Positions 22,685 to 33,361 are shown, counted from the first letter of the stretch. The stretch: DNA of 64,000 bases from Caprella mutica (GCA_947561585.1 CANNZV010000432.1:248001-312000), one strand, 5' to 3'. Program-made: numbers and translations. The notes: generated by a model from the letters alone, not told the origin.

Positions 22685-24207
22685 CACACAGAGAACGGTT
22701 TTGTTGATACAACAAAAGAAAGTAGGTTTTTGGTTGTATCAACAAAATAAGTTAGTCAGCTATGAGCCATCAAAATAATTTTGTTACAGTAAATATATAT
22801 TTTTGTTAAGGTTTTTTTGTTATAGTTACACTAAATTTTTTAAGGTAACAGTAACTAGAGCTTATTAGTTATAGTAACATTACAATACTGTTACTTCAAA
22901 AAATGTATTTTGTTATGTCAACAAAAAATATATTTAAAGTAACACAAATAATTTTTTGTAGCAACAAAACCATCTTGTTATTTTAACTGATAAAATAGAT
23001 TATGCTGTTTTAATTAGTATTTCTTATATTATTGCATATGGTGTATATGTAAATTTGGCTGCATATCAATTAGATTAATGTTACATGTTGTTATACACAA
23101 ATTAAATGGGAATAAATGAACATATAAATGAAGTGGTACATTCAGGACTCGAACCGACGATCTCCAATCTCAAGTCTGCGGCGCTAACCTCTCAGCCATC
23201 CTGGACATGGTAGAAGTAGGATTGGAATGAACCAATATGAAAACATGCAAGCCATTTAAAGAAATTATAGATAAATATTATTTAATATTCTATTGATACC
23301 GTATCTTTTCTTTTTTATAATGACAAGCAAGCAATAGAAAATTTTAATTGAATATTTTTAAAATAGCTATCTATTAATATTTATCAATTCCCACCTACCT
23401 ACGGTAACCTACCTAGTTTCTTACTAGGTTTTATTAATCAATACCTACATAGATACCTACATAATGTGTATCATTACTTACGTAGTTATGATACGTAAAA
23501 AAGGCTTCAGAATGAACTTGCTGTAATATGTATCAATATTTTTACCACTAAGATTTGCCCCAAGACTCAATGCATAACTATTTCCCGCGTAAAACAGACG
23601 AGGGACATCACGCGTGGGACATACGTGGGAATATCGATGCAAAATAGCACTCAAGAAACACGTATAAATTTATATATATATATTGATTCTGTACGAACAA
23701 TGAATACATATTGTGGTAACTAAAAATTTATATGAAGCCTAATAACAAAAAGAAATGGCAGATAATTATTACTAATGACAATATAATATTGTTAATAGTA
23801 AAAAATATATCAACAAAAATATAATATTATTGTAGCAAAATTATTATTTATAAAGACAAAGGCATTTTGTTAACAACAATGTTATATTTTAACTAAATTT
23901 TTCAAGTTACTACAACAAAAACATTTTGTTATAAATAAAAAAACATTTAACAATAATATATTGTTATCATAGCAATATTTAAGTTAATATGAACAAACCT
24001 TTTTTAGTAACCTTAACAATATTCCATTACAAAAATTGTACTGTTAACTTAAAGAAATATTTTGTTGTAGTGAAGAAACCTTTGAACATTATTTTATTGC
24101 TGATTTAACTGAATTGATGGTTAATATAACAAAATTTTCCCATTACCATAACCAAATGTTATCGACAAAATACGTTTTGTAAATTTAACAAAACCGTTCT
24201 CTGTGTG
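22685..24207. mobile_element. Nested inverted-repeat element with TATA flanks
   Basis: Ends are CACACAGAGAACGGTTTTGTT and its complement; TATA lies directly outside both ends (22681-22684, 24208-24211). The interior is filled with short TTTTGTTA / TAACAAAA words in both orientations. No transposase is present. The family is unassigned. Confidence 0.82.
23139..23206 (-). tRNA. tRNA-like relic (Ser/Leu-like), not functional
   Basis: The minus strand has an A-box-like TGGCTGAGAGGTTAGCG and a B-box GGTTCGAGTCC at tRNA spacing, but T-arm pairing is poor and the acceptor pairs only about 5 bp. It is best read as a decayed tRNA or the head of a tRNA-derived SINE inside the MITE. Confidence 0.4.
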
Positions 24208-24639
24208 TATATGAAATAATATAATTATATTATGATTAAATTAATTTTATATAATTAAATAATATCTGTATTATTTCTGATACCTAGTATCAAATAATAT
24301 ATTTCCAAAATGCATGGGTAAACAGTAACAGCAGTCGAAAGAAAGAGAAATATACGCAAAAATTACCGAAAGTTGTCGCAAGTCGCATGAAAAAATCAAA
24401 CTCATTTGAACGCTAAAGTTAGTCTGACGACTTCGTACGTATTCTGACGACTAAATCGCAGCCACTGTAATCACTCCCATTGGAAAGTATGATTTTGATT
24501 TTCATCAGAAGTCGTCAGTGCGAAAAATCGCTTGAATACGCATCCATAGTAACCGTACCCTAAAACACATGATTACCCCTCACGAATATACTAATTATAG
24601 CCACCCGTGTCGACAATACCACTTTTTACCACGTATACT

Positions 24640-24990
24640 TTCCATGTAGAAAAAAATAAACAAATCGATCTCTCTGCATCGTTCAGATATATCTTTAGAT
24701 TAGCGATGCAACACTCAAGTAAATAAAAAAAGAGATATAAACGAAATCGTTTTAGTAATATAAAAGACACCAAATGCGATATAAAAACATATCTAAATTG
24801 AAGATATTTGGAAATTGTTTCGATGGAATGTTGATACCATTATACTGTATCAATACTCTTTCTAAATGATGCATAGAAACAAAAGCGTTTTAGTAACGAA
24901 ATAGACAGAAAATTCGATGTCAAATATATATCTATATTGAAGATATTATTTCAGAAGAAAGTTAAAATATCGTACTGTATTTCTTACCTA
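24640..24990. repeat. Dispersed module, also at 30390-30780
   Basis: Shared words include TTAGATTAGCGATGCAACAC and AGAGATATAAACGAAA with collinear flanking similarity to 30440-30720. The two copies lie on either side of the foldback-like element in the same orientation. No gene is present. Confidence 0.75.
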
Positions 24991-25080
24991 CATCTACTTT
25001 GTTACATGGAGTGCAATTTACGTTTGGGAGCATATGAATTTTATTAATGCTATACATACAAATAAATGGGTTACACTAAA

Positions 25081-26055
25081 TACCAAATTATACCGAATTA
25101 TACCAAATTACACCGAATTATACCGAATTACACCGAATTATACCGAGTTACACCGAATTATACCGAATTACAATTAATTAATATACTCAATACCGAATTA
25201 TACCGAATTACACTATACTCAAAACCAAATTATACCGAATTAGACTATATTAAACAATAATCAATACCGAATTACACCTGATTATACCAAATTATACCGA
25301 ATTACACTACACTGAATACCGAATTACACATGATTATACCGAATTACACCTGATATACCGAATCACACTACACTGAATACCGAATTACACATGATTATAC
25401 CGAATTACACAGAATTATACCGAATTACACAGAATTATACCGAATTACACCGAATATAATACCGGATTACACCGAATTATACCGAATAATACCGAATTAT
25501 ACCGAATTACACAATACTGAATACCGAATTATACCGAATTACACCTTATATACCGAATTAAACTACACTGAATACCGAATTACACATTATTATACCGAAT
25601 TACACAGAAATATACCGAATTACACCGAATAATACCGAATTATACCGAATTACACCGAATTATACCGAATTACACTATACTCAATACCGAATTATACCGA
25701 ATTACACTATATTACACAATAATCAATACCGAATTACACCTGATTGTACCAAATTATACCGAATTACACTATACTGAAAACCGAATTACACAGAATTATA
25801 CCGAATTACATTATACTCAATACCGAATTATACCTGATTATACCGAATTACACTACACTGAATACCGAATTATACTATAGGCTAATCAATACCAAATTAT
25901 ACCGAATTACACTATACTAAATACCGAATTACAGTATATTACACAATAATCAATACCGAATTATATCTGATTATACCGAATTACACCAAATTATACCGAA
26001 TTACACATAATTATACCGAATAACACTACACTGAGTACCGAATTACACCGAATTT
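25081..26055 (+). repeat. 11-bp satellite array (ACCGAATTAYA)
   Basis: About 975 bp of degenerate ACCGAATTAYA units interspersed with CACTATACTCAAT-type spacers that create a higher-order pattern. The 64-codon open frame at 25066 is a by-product of the repeat. Confidence 0.95.
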
Positions 26056-26173
26056 TATCCTTGATCATTGGTCAGGATTTTTCGATATTAATTTAAAGTT
26101 ATTACACTGCAATGATTATGGGCAAATAGGCTTCACAGCATTATCAATATCAAAATGTATGGTTACTATCTAT

Positions 26174-26549
26174 TAGTCCGACACCCCATTAGCCCGACAC
26201 TTTTGTAGTTTATTACTGATTTAACATCAAATTTATATGTCGTCCTGCCCGGTTATTAAATAATCAATAAGTGTGCAGTACAACTAGCGGATACAAAAAA
26301 CTACATTAAATGAGGGACAGCTTTTAATAATATTAGAATAAATTAGATAGGAATACATATAACATTAGAAAAATGAAATTAAGGAAAATTACTGAATTGT
26401 TTATAAGTTATGTATATATATTATATGTATATATGCAGTCTAGTACCTATATCTATTTAATTATAATTTTTATTTCAATCGAAAAATAAAACGAGAAATA
26501 ATAATACAGAAAGATGTAACTGTCGGACTGACTATTGGGGTGTCGGACT
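26174..26549. mobile_element. MITE with GTCGGAC-type tandem ends
   Basis: The left end is TAGTCCGACACCCCATTAG followed by CCCGACAC; the right end is the inverted counterpart with two GTCGGACT units around 26521-26549. The core includes words shared with the GAGCCCC-type elements (tgtgcagtacaac...gcggatacaa...actacatt). Confidence 0.8.
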
Positions 26550-26729
26550 TTTGAGACGTCCCAAAAATGTATTAAGTCATACCATTTTATTTCTATAGAA
26601 TTTTATTTGAAAAATTTAGCCCTTTCACTACGAAATAGACATATATGTCCCAGCATTTTAATATGTAATTTTTAATTGACAAAATTAAAAATACGTAAAA
26701 TTTTTACACCAAAATGCTTCAATTGAGCT

Positions 26730-27225
26730 CTGACAAGGGGCTGTAACCTGAAACTGTCTGTGGTGAATGGAAAATGAAGGTGGCCAGAACTGTTGTAATT
26801 AGGATTATGCAATAATAATTATGCATTGTCTTTTTTTCATTTTTACCATGTTCATCATTTTTAATAATTACTACTCGCAGTTTTAGAGGATAACGCTAGA
26901 GTAATGCTCTTCAACTATACGAGATCTTAGATTTTATGTTAGGTTTCATTTAGTATCACCTCTTCATTTTCCACTTCCATCCGTGTGAGTGCAGCCACCA
27001 GTGCTTGTGTCCCGTTTCGTAACATTCCTTGGTAAGTGACGGCATTCACGGAGTAGCTTTTCTGAATCCATGAGCTTTGTCACCGACGGTGGTTGGTGAC
27101 TTTGTTCATGAAGCCATTTTCCTTTCTGACTGCTTCTTCCAGTTCCTTGTATTTAAGATCCTTTTGACGTCAACGATATGGTCGAAGCAGACGTTTAACC
27201 CCTACTAAAATTTGCTAAACTTTAT
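26730..27225 (+). repeat. Dispersed repeat, inverted copy at 62950-63385
   Basis: Collinear matches on opposite strands include GAGGATAACGCTAG, CACGGAGTAGCTTTT, CATTTTCCTTTCTGACT, TTTTGACGTCA and the end AAACGTCTG...ATATGG. Both copies have a GTCGGAC MITE on the same relative side, so the two may form one composite unit. I recognise no protein. Confidence 0.8.
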
Positions 27226-27639
27226 GAACCATAATTAATATTGGTAAAAATGAATATTATACGTAATTATTAATAAATCGTAGTGAATTTAGTATTAATA
27301 AATTACATTTTTAAACTCTACACAACAATTTCACTTTTCAAAATAAGAATTTCTTTTCTTGTACTTTTATATATATATTTTTTCTTTGTCTAACGCACCT
27401 GTTTCAGACTTTCAGCTCAAATATATCCCTTATCCTTATTTATAATAGTAGTATAGTAAATATTAATTTTCCAACCAATAGTAAATCTAAATTATTTGTT
27501 CCAATAAATCTTGTGTCAGCTGAAGACTTTGAGGTCATAGGTCAAGATTAAGAGAGTAAATGTTATATTTTTCATCTAAAACGTTAAATTATAATAAATT
27601 TTGTACACCTAAGAAGATTGCCTAGCTTATTTGAACGAA

Positions 27640-28040
27640 AAACCTGTAATATTGTTAGATTTCGGGAGCGATCAGGTCAAAGGTTAAAGATCAAGGTCAA
27701 GGCCATTTGTAGCTCAAGAACTTGAAAAGTTTTCAACCAAATTGTCTGAAATTTGATGAGACGATTGGTCAATGTCCAGGAACCATCTGGAAGAATTTTG
27801 GAAGCGATCCGGTCAAAGGTCAAGGTCATTTATAACTCAATAACTCGAAAGGTATTCAATCAAATTGTCTGCTTGGCGGAACGATTGGTCAATGTCCAGG
27901 AATCATCTGGTACAATTTTGGGAGTGATCCGGTCAAATGTCAAGGTCATTTATAAGTCAATAACTCAAAAACTATTGAACCATATTGCATGAAACTTGGT
28001 GGGACGATTGGTCATTATCCAGTTACCAGTTTATTAGACT
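27640..28040 (+). repeat. About 120-bp tandem repeat, roughly 3 copies, with AGGTCA sites
   Basis: ACGATTGGTC recurs at 27761, 27881 and 28004 (periods 120 and 123 bp). Each unit has GGTCAAAGGTCAAGGTCA-like sequence followed by an AACTCNATAACTCNAAA segment. The half-site AGGTCA repeats with one-base spacing. The 79-codon frame over it is a repeat artefact. Confidence 0.88.
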
Positions 28041-28081
28041 TTGGGAGAGAACGGGTCTCTTGCACGTATTCTAGTTTGGCT

Positions 28082-28200
28082 TGTTGTATCCAGTAGTTTG
28101 TTGAAATACACACTGCTTGTTAAATTACATAGCAGGGGGGTTCGGAGGTGGCACATCCCGGTCTCCCCCCCCCCCTGCTCATATACCTACACATATATTA
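28082..28200 (+). mobile_element. Fragment of a GAGCCCC-type MITE core
   Basis: It contains the core words TTGTTGTATCC, AGTAGTTTGTTG and GCAGGGGGGTTCGGAGG. The terminal tandem repeats are missing. Confidence 0.6.
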
Positions 28201-28282
28201 TAACAACTCATATATTATAACAAAAGAAAATTCATAAAGTTGAATAAATTAAGTTACTTTCCCTCCTCTTGCTTATAATATC

Positions 28283-28704
28283 CGGTCAAGAGCCCCCTTC
28301 CCCGGTCATTAGCCCCCCCCCCCCTCCGGTCATGAGCCTCCCTAGGTCATTAGCCCCCCCCCCCCCCCTCCGGTCATGAGCCTCCCTAGGTCATAAGCCC
28401 CTCCCCCGGTCACGAGCCCCCCCTCCCTGATTTTTAATCCTTATTTACCTAGTTAAATAAATGAAGAACTACTTAGATAGAAATAACTGAGAGTTGCTAA
28501 TGTAGTTTGTTGTATCCGCTAGTTTGTTGTACAGTACTGCACACTTCATGATTGTTTAATGACCTGGCAGGGAGGTTCGAGGAGCGGCACGGCCCCCGAT
28601 ATACATATATTTTATGTTTAATCAATAATGAACTACAAAAGTGTCAATAAGTATTAAAAACAGGGGGGGGGGGGCTCGTGACCGGGGGGGGGGGGCTTAT
28701 GACC
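28283..28704 (+). mobile_element. MITE with terminal GGTCATGAGCCCC tandem repeats, copy A
   Basis: The left end is a tandem array of GGTCAWKAGCCCCCC units (28283-28425); the right end is the inverted form (28660-28704). The core is TTAATCCTTATTTACC...TGTTGTATCCGCTAGTTTG...CATGATTGTTTAATGACC. There is no coding capacity. Confidence 0.85.
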
Positions 28705-28894
28705 TACACCCACACCGTTATGTCATTGAGGGGTATCTGTACCCCGTAGGACACAAACCCCTGTTCCCCCAGTCATCCCCTGTTTTACCTTTATTAATAA
28801 GGTGAAATCAAGACCTTTCTTTTAACATAATATTGATCAGTTCCTTTATTCAATATATAGTAGAATTGGTAAAGTATACATTTTGTCGGCTGTA

Positions 28895-29300
28895 GGTCAT
28901 AAGCCCCCCCGGTCAAGAGCCCCCCACCCCCACGGTCATGAGCCCCCCCCCCCCCTCTGACTTTTAATCCTCATTTACCTATATTATTTAATCCCTATTG
29001 ACACTTTTATAGTTCATTACTGATTAACATAAAATATATGTATATCGGGGGGCGTGTCGCCACCTGAACCCCCCTGCCAGGTCATTAAACAATCATGAAG
29101 TATAGCAGTACAACAAAATAGCGGATACAACAAACTACATTATCAACTTTCAGTTATTTCTTCATTTGTTTAACTAGGTAAATAAGGATTAAAAAAACAG
29201 AGAGGGGGGGGGGCTCGTCACCGGGGAGGCTTATGACCTAGAGGGAATCATGACCGGGGGGGGGGGGGTGGCTCATGACTGGGGGGGGGGGCTCTTGACC
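28895..29300 (-). mobile_element. MITE with terminal GGTCATGAGCCCC tandem repeats, copy B
   Basis: The core is the reverse complement of copy A; the two elements are arranged head to head about 190 bp apart. Both ends carry several GTCATGAG/CCCCCC units with C/G-runs of different length. Confidence 0.85.
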
Positions 29301-29334
29301 GTACCCCCATTTTGTCACTGTCCAATCGCGGTGT

Positions 29335-29699
29335 AAGACATCAGGTGTAATTCGGTATTCAGTGGAATGTAATTTGGTATAATCAGGCGTAATTCAATAT
29401 AATCAGGCATATTTCAGTATAATCAGGCATAATTCGGTGTAATCAGGTGTAATTCGGTATTCAGTGGAACGTAATTCGGTATAATCTGGCGTAATTCAGT
29501 ATAATCAGGTGTAATTCGGTATTCAGTGGAATGTAATTCGGTATAATCAGGCGTAATTCGGTATTGATTATTGTGTAATATAGTGTAATTCGGTATAATT
29601 AGGTGTAGTGCGGTGTAATTCGGTATTGAGTATAGTGTAATTCGGTATAAATCGGTGTAATTCGGTATAATTCGGTGTAATTCGGTATAATTCGGTATT
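29335..29699 (-). repeat. 11-bp satellite array, inverted
   Basis: The same unit on the opposite strand (TRTAATTCGGT), with spacers such as ATTCAGTGGAATG. It mirrors the array at 25.1-26.1 kb. Open frames of 66-96 codons here are repeat artefacts. Confidence 0.95.
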
Positions 29700-29732
29700 T
29701 AGTGTAACCGCAAATGGGTGGGGAGAAATGAA

Positions 29733-29808
29733 GTGATGTGTCTGGGTATCGAACGTGGGCCATGCAGTTCTGGGCTCTGGAACGCCACCACTCTGCCAAT
29801 CTGGATGC
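29733..29808 (-). tRNA. tRNA-like relic
   Basis: The minus strand has TGGCAGAGTGGTGGCG (A-box-like) and ACGTTCGATACCC (B-box-like) at tRNA spacing, directly outside the foldback-like element. Stem pairing is poor; it is probably a SINE head or pseudo-tRNA. Confidence 0.35.
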
Positions 29809-30094
29809 ATTTGATTAAAATAAAAATAAAAATTATATACACTCAGGCCTAACTTCAATAAAAGCGGTAATTATTTTAAGATATATCTCGAAATGATTAC
29901 TGTTCGTAGACATAGAAAATGGAGACAAGATTTTCGTGATTATTTCACGGCAACTAAAAAAAATCAAACTTGTAATTCAGAAGAGGTTATTAGAAGCAAT
30001 TGATTCAGAAATTCAATATGTCCCATCTTATGGTAAGCTGTGTTATCGCACGGTTCCATATTCTCGAACACATAAAATTCTGTATATAATAATC

Positions 30095-30157
30095 ATTATT
30101 TAACTTTTATTTTCAATTGGTATCCATGATACCAATTAAAATAGAAGTTAAATAATA
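30095..30157. repeat. Hairpin centred on GGTATCCATGATACC
   Basis: About 30-bp arms (30095-30124, 30128-30157) with one mismatch and one indel and a 3-nt loop. The same GGTATC...GATACC core occurs near 49808. Confidence 0.85.
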
Positions 30158-30389
30158 ATTACAATATTTTCTTTTCTAACGTGTCCGAAATTGTAGAACC
30201 AACCTTTAACTTGGAACTTAGTACCCTACTATACCTAAAATATTTCATTGAGCTTAAAATGTAGGTTTTTGTTCAATATAACACATAATTATAGAAATAT
30301 AAGTATCTATTTATTACTAACCTATACTGAGTGAGAGTTATCTATGGATGAATTTTAAAACCTTTCATAAATTCACAACTTTAATTTTT

Positions 30390-30780
30390 CTAAATGACGC
30401 ATAGAATCTTCATTTTTCATTTCTAAAATAGTAACCAAAAAGAAACATCGCATCGTTTAGATACATAATTAGATTAGCGATGCAACACTCAAATAAATAA
30501 AAAAAGAGATATAAACGAAAGCGTTTTAGTAATGCAATAGACACCATATCGATATCAAATACACTATACATCTAAATTAAAAATATTTATTAACTGATAC
30601 CTATATTTATATTGATACCGATATACAGTATTAAGTACACTTTCTAAACGATGCAACTATATTTCACTTATTGCTTCTAAATAGTAACGATAAAGAAAAA
30701 TCTGATCTTTCAAGTACATTTTCGGTTGGCGATGCAACACTATTCTGATCATAAATGGAATGAAATTTTAGGTATCTATT
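30390..30780. repeat. Dispersed module, second copy
   Basis: Collinear with 24640-24990 (TTAGATTAGCGATGCAACAC), with a further partial repeat at about 30650-30745 (GGCGATGCAACACT). Bases 30781-31119 hold no gene. Confidence 0.7.
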
Positions 30781-31439
30781 CTAAAACGGAATTCAATAAT
30801 ATAATAGATATCTATTTACTGTTGTTGTTTCGATATGCATTAAACGATTTCTGATTAGAAAATATACGATGCGGACTAGAGTGAAGATTTTTGGATACTG
30901 ATGGTAGAAACAAATTAGATTTCTAAACAGTCAAATAATTAAGATACATTCAGTTAGATATCTAATTTAAGTGTATTTCATATCTATTACCGGCATGCGC
31001 TACCAGCGCAACGAATTAGACACAACCCGATATCGAATAGATTCGAACGTTTGCTGGGGAAATTTTAAAAGTACCAATATTTAATTATTTTATATCAGAT
31101 CTAATTACCAATCACTTGTTTAGTACGTAGTATTATAAGCTCATATACCGTAAATATTTTGTGTAGTCATTGTAAGAAAAAAAAATCTGTTATAAAAACT
31201 AATTTTTCACCCAATTGCTTTAATATCCTAATCTGTGTTTTGCAATACGTACATGAAATCTCTCCAAAATGTTTGAATTGGTTCCATTTGAAAAATAATA
31301 TTGATGAATATTGTAGTTACCGCGAAAGTGAGATATAATTCGCAAAAAAATTAGAAAATAAAAATAAATTTTTTAAACATCCCAGTTTGATTGTATTCTT
31401 ATTTCGATTCTTATGTATAGAACATTTGATGTAACCATT

Positions 31440-31530
31440 GGCGTGTTCTCTACTTCCATTGGTTCTCTCTACTCTCTCAGTCTATTTGTAAACAGTGTTC
31501 CTATCATAAATCGAATTTATCTGTGCGTAG
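31440..31530 (+). promoter_or_regulatory. Probable RpS21 promoter and 5' leader, copy 1
   Basis: Collinear with 44640-44717 upstream of copy 2: both have CCATT(G/A)GC, pyrimidine runs such as GTTCTCTCT, TTTGTAAACA and TTATCTGTGC. Pyrimidine-rich start regions are typical of ribosomal protein genes. At the place where copy 2 has the donor GTGAGT, copy 1 has GGGAGT, so the original donor GT is lost. The exact transcription start is not visible. Confidence 0.5.
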
Positions 31531-31929
31531 GGAGTGTATTCTGTGAATTTATTATTTAATTGTTAGGTATTGGTGAATTTTATTTTTAAAGTGAAGTGAT
31601 TTTGGTTCCTTGTTAGATTATCGGCGAAATATTTCTATGTTATTCGCACGGGGAGAAAAATTGTGGTAGAACATCCATTACAGCTGAGTATTTACTTAAC
31701 TCTTGGGAAAATTTTAAGACTCCATATCGATACCTAATAACTAAACGCATCCATTGCTACCAAGTTCATTGAAATGTGTATTTGATTAAAAAAAAGTTCT
31801 TGGCAATTTACCTAGGTAATTAGAATACCTAACTTCAATCAGGAGACAAAATCCGTAAATTAGGTAATCTGTAAAACATATTTTTACGGGAAAAATTGCG
31901 TAAGGTACTGCGTTGAAGCGTTCATAGGT

Positions 31930-32008
31930 AGATACGTATCTAAAAGCTGAGTGGCGCACCACTGTACGTTCTAATAGATAGGTAATTTGAATGGAGATTA
32001 ATGATATA
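31930..32008 (+). repeat. Direct repeat of 36938-37005
   Basis: TACGTATCTAAAAGCTGAG and the following GTGGCGCACCACTGTAC and TAGGTAATTTGAATG occur in both, about 5 kb apart. A diverged inverted third copy lies near 35893-35935. They bracket the MITE-dense part of the RpS21 copy 1 intron. Confidence 0.75.
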
Positions 32009-32359
32009 GGTATGGAGTGAATTTGATAATTGTTATCAAATTTATGACTGACTGTACCTGAATGCTGAATCCAATGTTTATACCTAGTAACCTACTAGTA
32101 GTACCTAGTTACCTACTAGTTAGGTAGCTACCCAGACTGCAAAATGTGTCTCTTCTCCTGCAGAGATTTTAATTTGAGAGTTACTCTCTAGTCTCTGACT
32201 CTCAGCAGCAGATTCAGAATCTCCTGCAGGCTGCAGCTAAATTAATGCCGTTACTTAGGAATTAATTCAAAATCACCCGCAGCAGGCTAGCAGCGGCAGC
32301 GCAGCTCAATTAATGGTAACATAGGAATCAAATTCAATTCATGAATCATGATCTCCTCC

Positions 32360-32575
32360 CCAGTCTGCAGAATGAGTCTCTTCTCCTGCAGAGATTTTAA
32401 TTTGAGAGACAGTTACTCTCTGACTCTCGGTAGCAGATTCAGAATCTCCCGCAGCTAAATTAATGGTAACATAGGAATTAATTCAAGATCTCCCGCAGAG
32501 ATCTCAAATTTCTAAAATTCAATCAAAAACTCCCGCAGAGAGTCTTGGAAAAATGTTCCATATTCTGCAGACTGG
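32360..32575. mobile_element. CCAGTCTG-family MITE, CTCCTGCAGAG arms
   Basis: Ends are CCAGTCTGCAGAATG and ATTCTGCAGACTGG. Flanks are TCTCCTCC / TCTCCCGC (6 of 8 match). The arms repeat TCTCCNGCAGAG; the core TTAATGGTAACATAGGAATT is at about 32459-32478. Confidence 0.75.
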
Positions 32576-32623
32576 TCTCCCGCAGAGATCTCCAATTTCT
32601 AAAATTCATTCAAAAGCTCCTGC

Positions 32624-33091
32624 CCAAGTAATAAAGCATGTCCAAACTCGCCATTTTAATGGCGAGTTTGTGACAGTTATTTTGAGCCCTTCAATTGCAA
32701 ATGGCTAGTTTTATCTATTTTTCTCCTCCAAGTAAAATAGTATGTCTCCTAAACTCACCATTTGTCTCTCCAGCTCTCTCCAAAACTCAACAATTTCTCT
32801 CCAAATTCCAATATGATCAAATTATCATTAATTCTCTCCAAAAAAACATTGTAGCATAGAAGAAAAATAGATAAAACTCGCCATTTGCAATTGAAGAGCT
32901 CAAAATAACTGTCACAAACTCGCCATTAAAGTGGCGAGTTTGGACATGTTTTATTACTTGGTTTCTCCTATGCTACAATGTTATTTTGGAGAGAATTTAT
33001 GAAAATTTGATCATTTTGGAGAGAATTTGTTGAATTTTGGAGAGAGCTGGGAGACAAATGGCGAGTTTATGAGACATACTATTTTACTTGG
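32624..33091. mobile_element. CCAAGTAA-family MITE with interleaved inverted repeats
   Basis: Ends are CCAAGTAA and TTACTTGG, with an exact 8-bp target duplication GCTCCTGC (32616-32623, 33092-33099). Internally it has order A-B-A'-B': A is about 32624-32735, B about 32736-32860, A' about 32863-32960, B' about 32961-33091, where primes are reverse complements. A related element lies at 45586-45819. Confidence 0.85.
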
Positions 33092-33216
33092 GCTCCTGCA
33101 GAGAGTCTTGGAATAAATGTTCCAACTTCCATTATCCATACCATATTCATGATGTTCCATGTTTCAAAGTGTGGCAGGAAAGTCGCCAGTTTAGTGAGAA
33201 AATGGATCCAGGTCGC

Positions 33217-33361
33217 CCAGTCTGAAAAGTACAGCAGGATTTGTGGATTAATCCTGCGCTCAAGTCCTATTTAATTCCTATGTTCCCATGTTATTAGCTG
33301 CGCCCAAATCCCAATTTTTGTAAAAAATCCTGGGTCTGAGGAGACCTTCTTTTCAGACTGG
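33217..33361. mobile_element. CCAGTCTG-family MITE, 145 bp
   Basis: Ends are CCAGTCTGAAAAG and CTTTTCAGACTGG, with exact 8-bp duplication CAGGTCGC (33209-33216, 33362-33369). The core is the TTCCTATGTTCCCATGTTAT variant. The arms (CAGGATTTG / AATCCTG) differ from those of the other copies. Confidence 0.92.

Larger units (their letters stand above)
22191..24561. mobile_element. Inverted-repeat DNA element, non-autonomous
   Basis: Ends are AGGGTACGGTTACTATG and its complement, with similarity running about 50 bp inward (GCGTATTCNAGCGA, then TCGCACTGACGA). No transposase frame is present. Target duplication is unclear: TT precedes and AA follows. It contains a second inverted-repeat element, an 18-bp tandem array and a tRNA-like relic. 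Confidence 0.8.
25069..29711. mobile_element. Foldback-like element with satellite-type inverted ends
   Basis: The left end starts GGTTACACTAAATACC and the right end is its complement; both continue into arrays of the same 11-bp unit in opposite orientation (left about 1 kb, right about 370 bp). AAATGGG occurs at both outer junctions (25064-25070, 29712-29718), a plausible 7-bp target duplication. Tandem repeats as inverted termini are the hallmark of Foldback/Galileo elements, but no transposase is present to confirm this. The centre is a patchwork of other MITEs. Confidence 0.7.

Noticed and set aside
25066..25260. Tyr/Thr/Asn-rich ORFs in the 25-kb and 29.6-kb arrays
   Set aside because: Pure satellite translations (11-bp unit cycling through frames).
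28283..29300. C/G-runs as G-quadruplex regulatory sites
   Set aside because: The runs are the ends of a MITE family and vary in length by slippage; nothing links them to a promoter.
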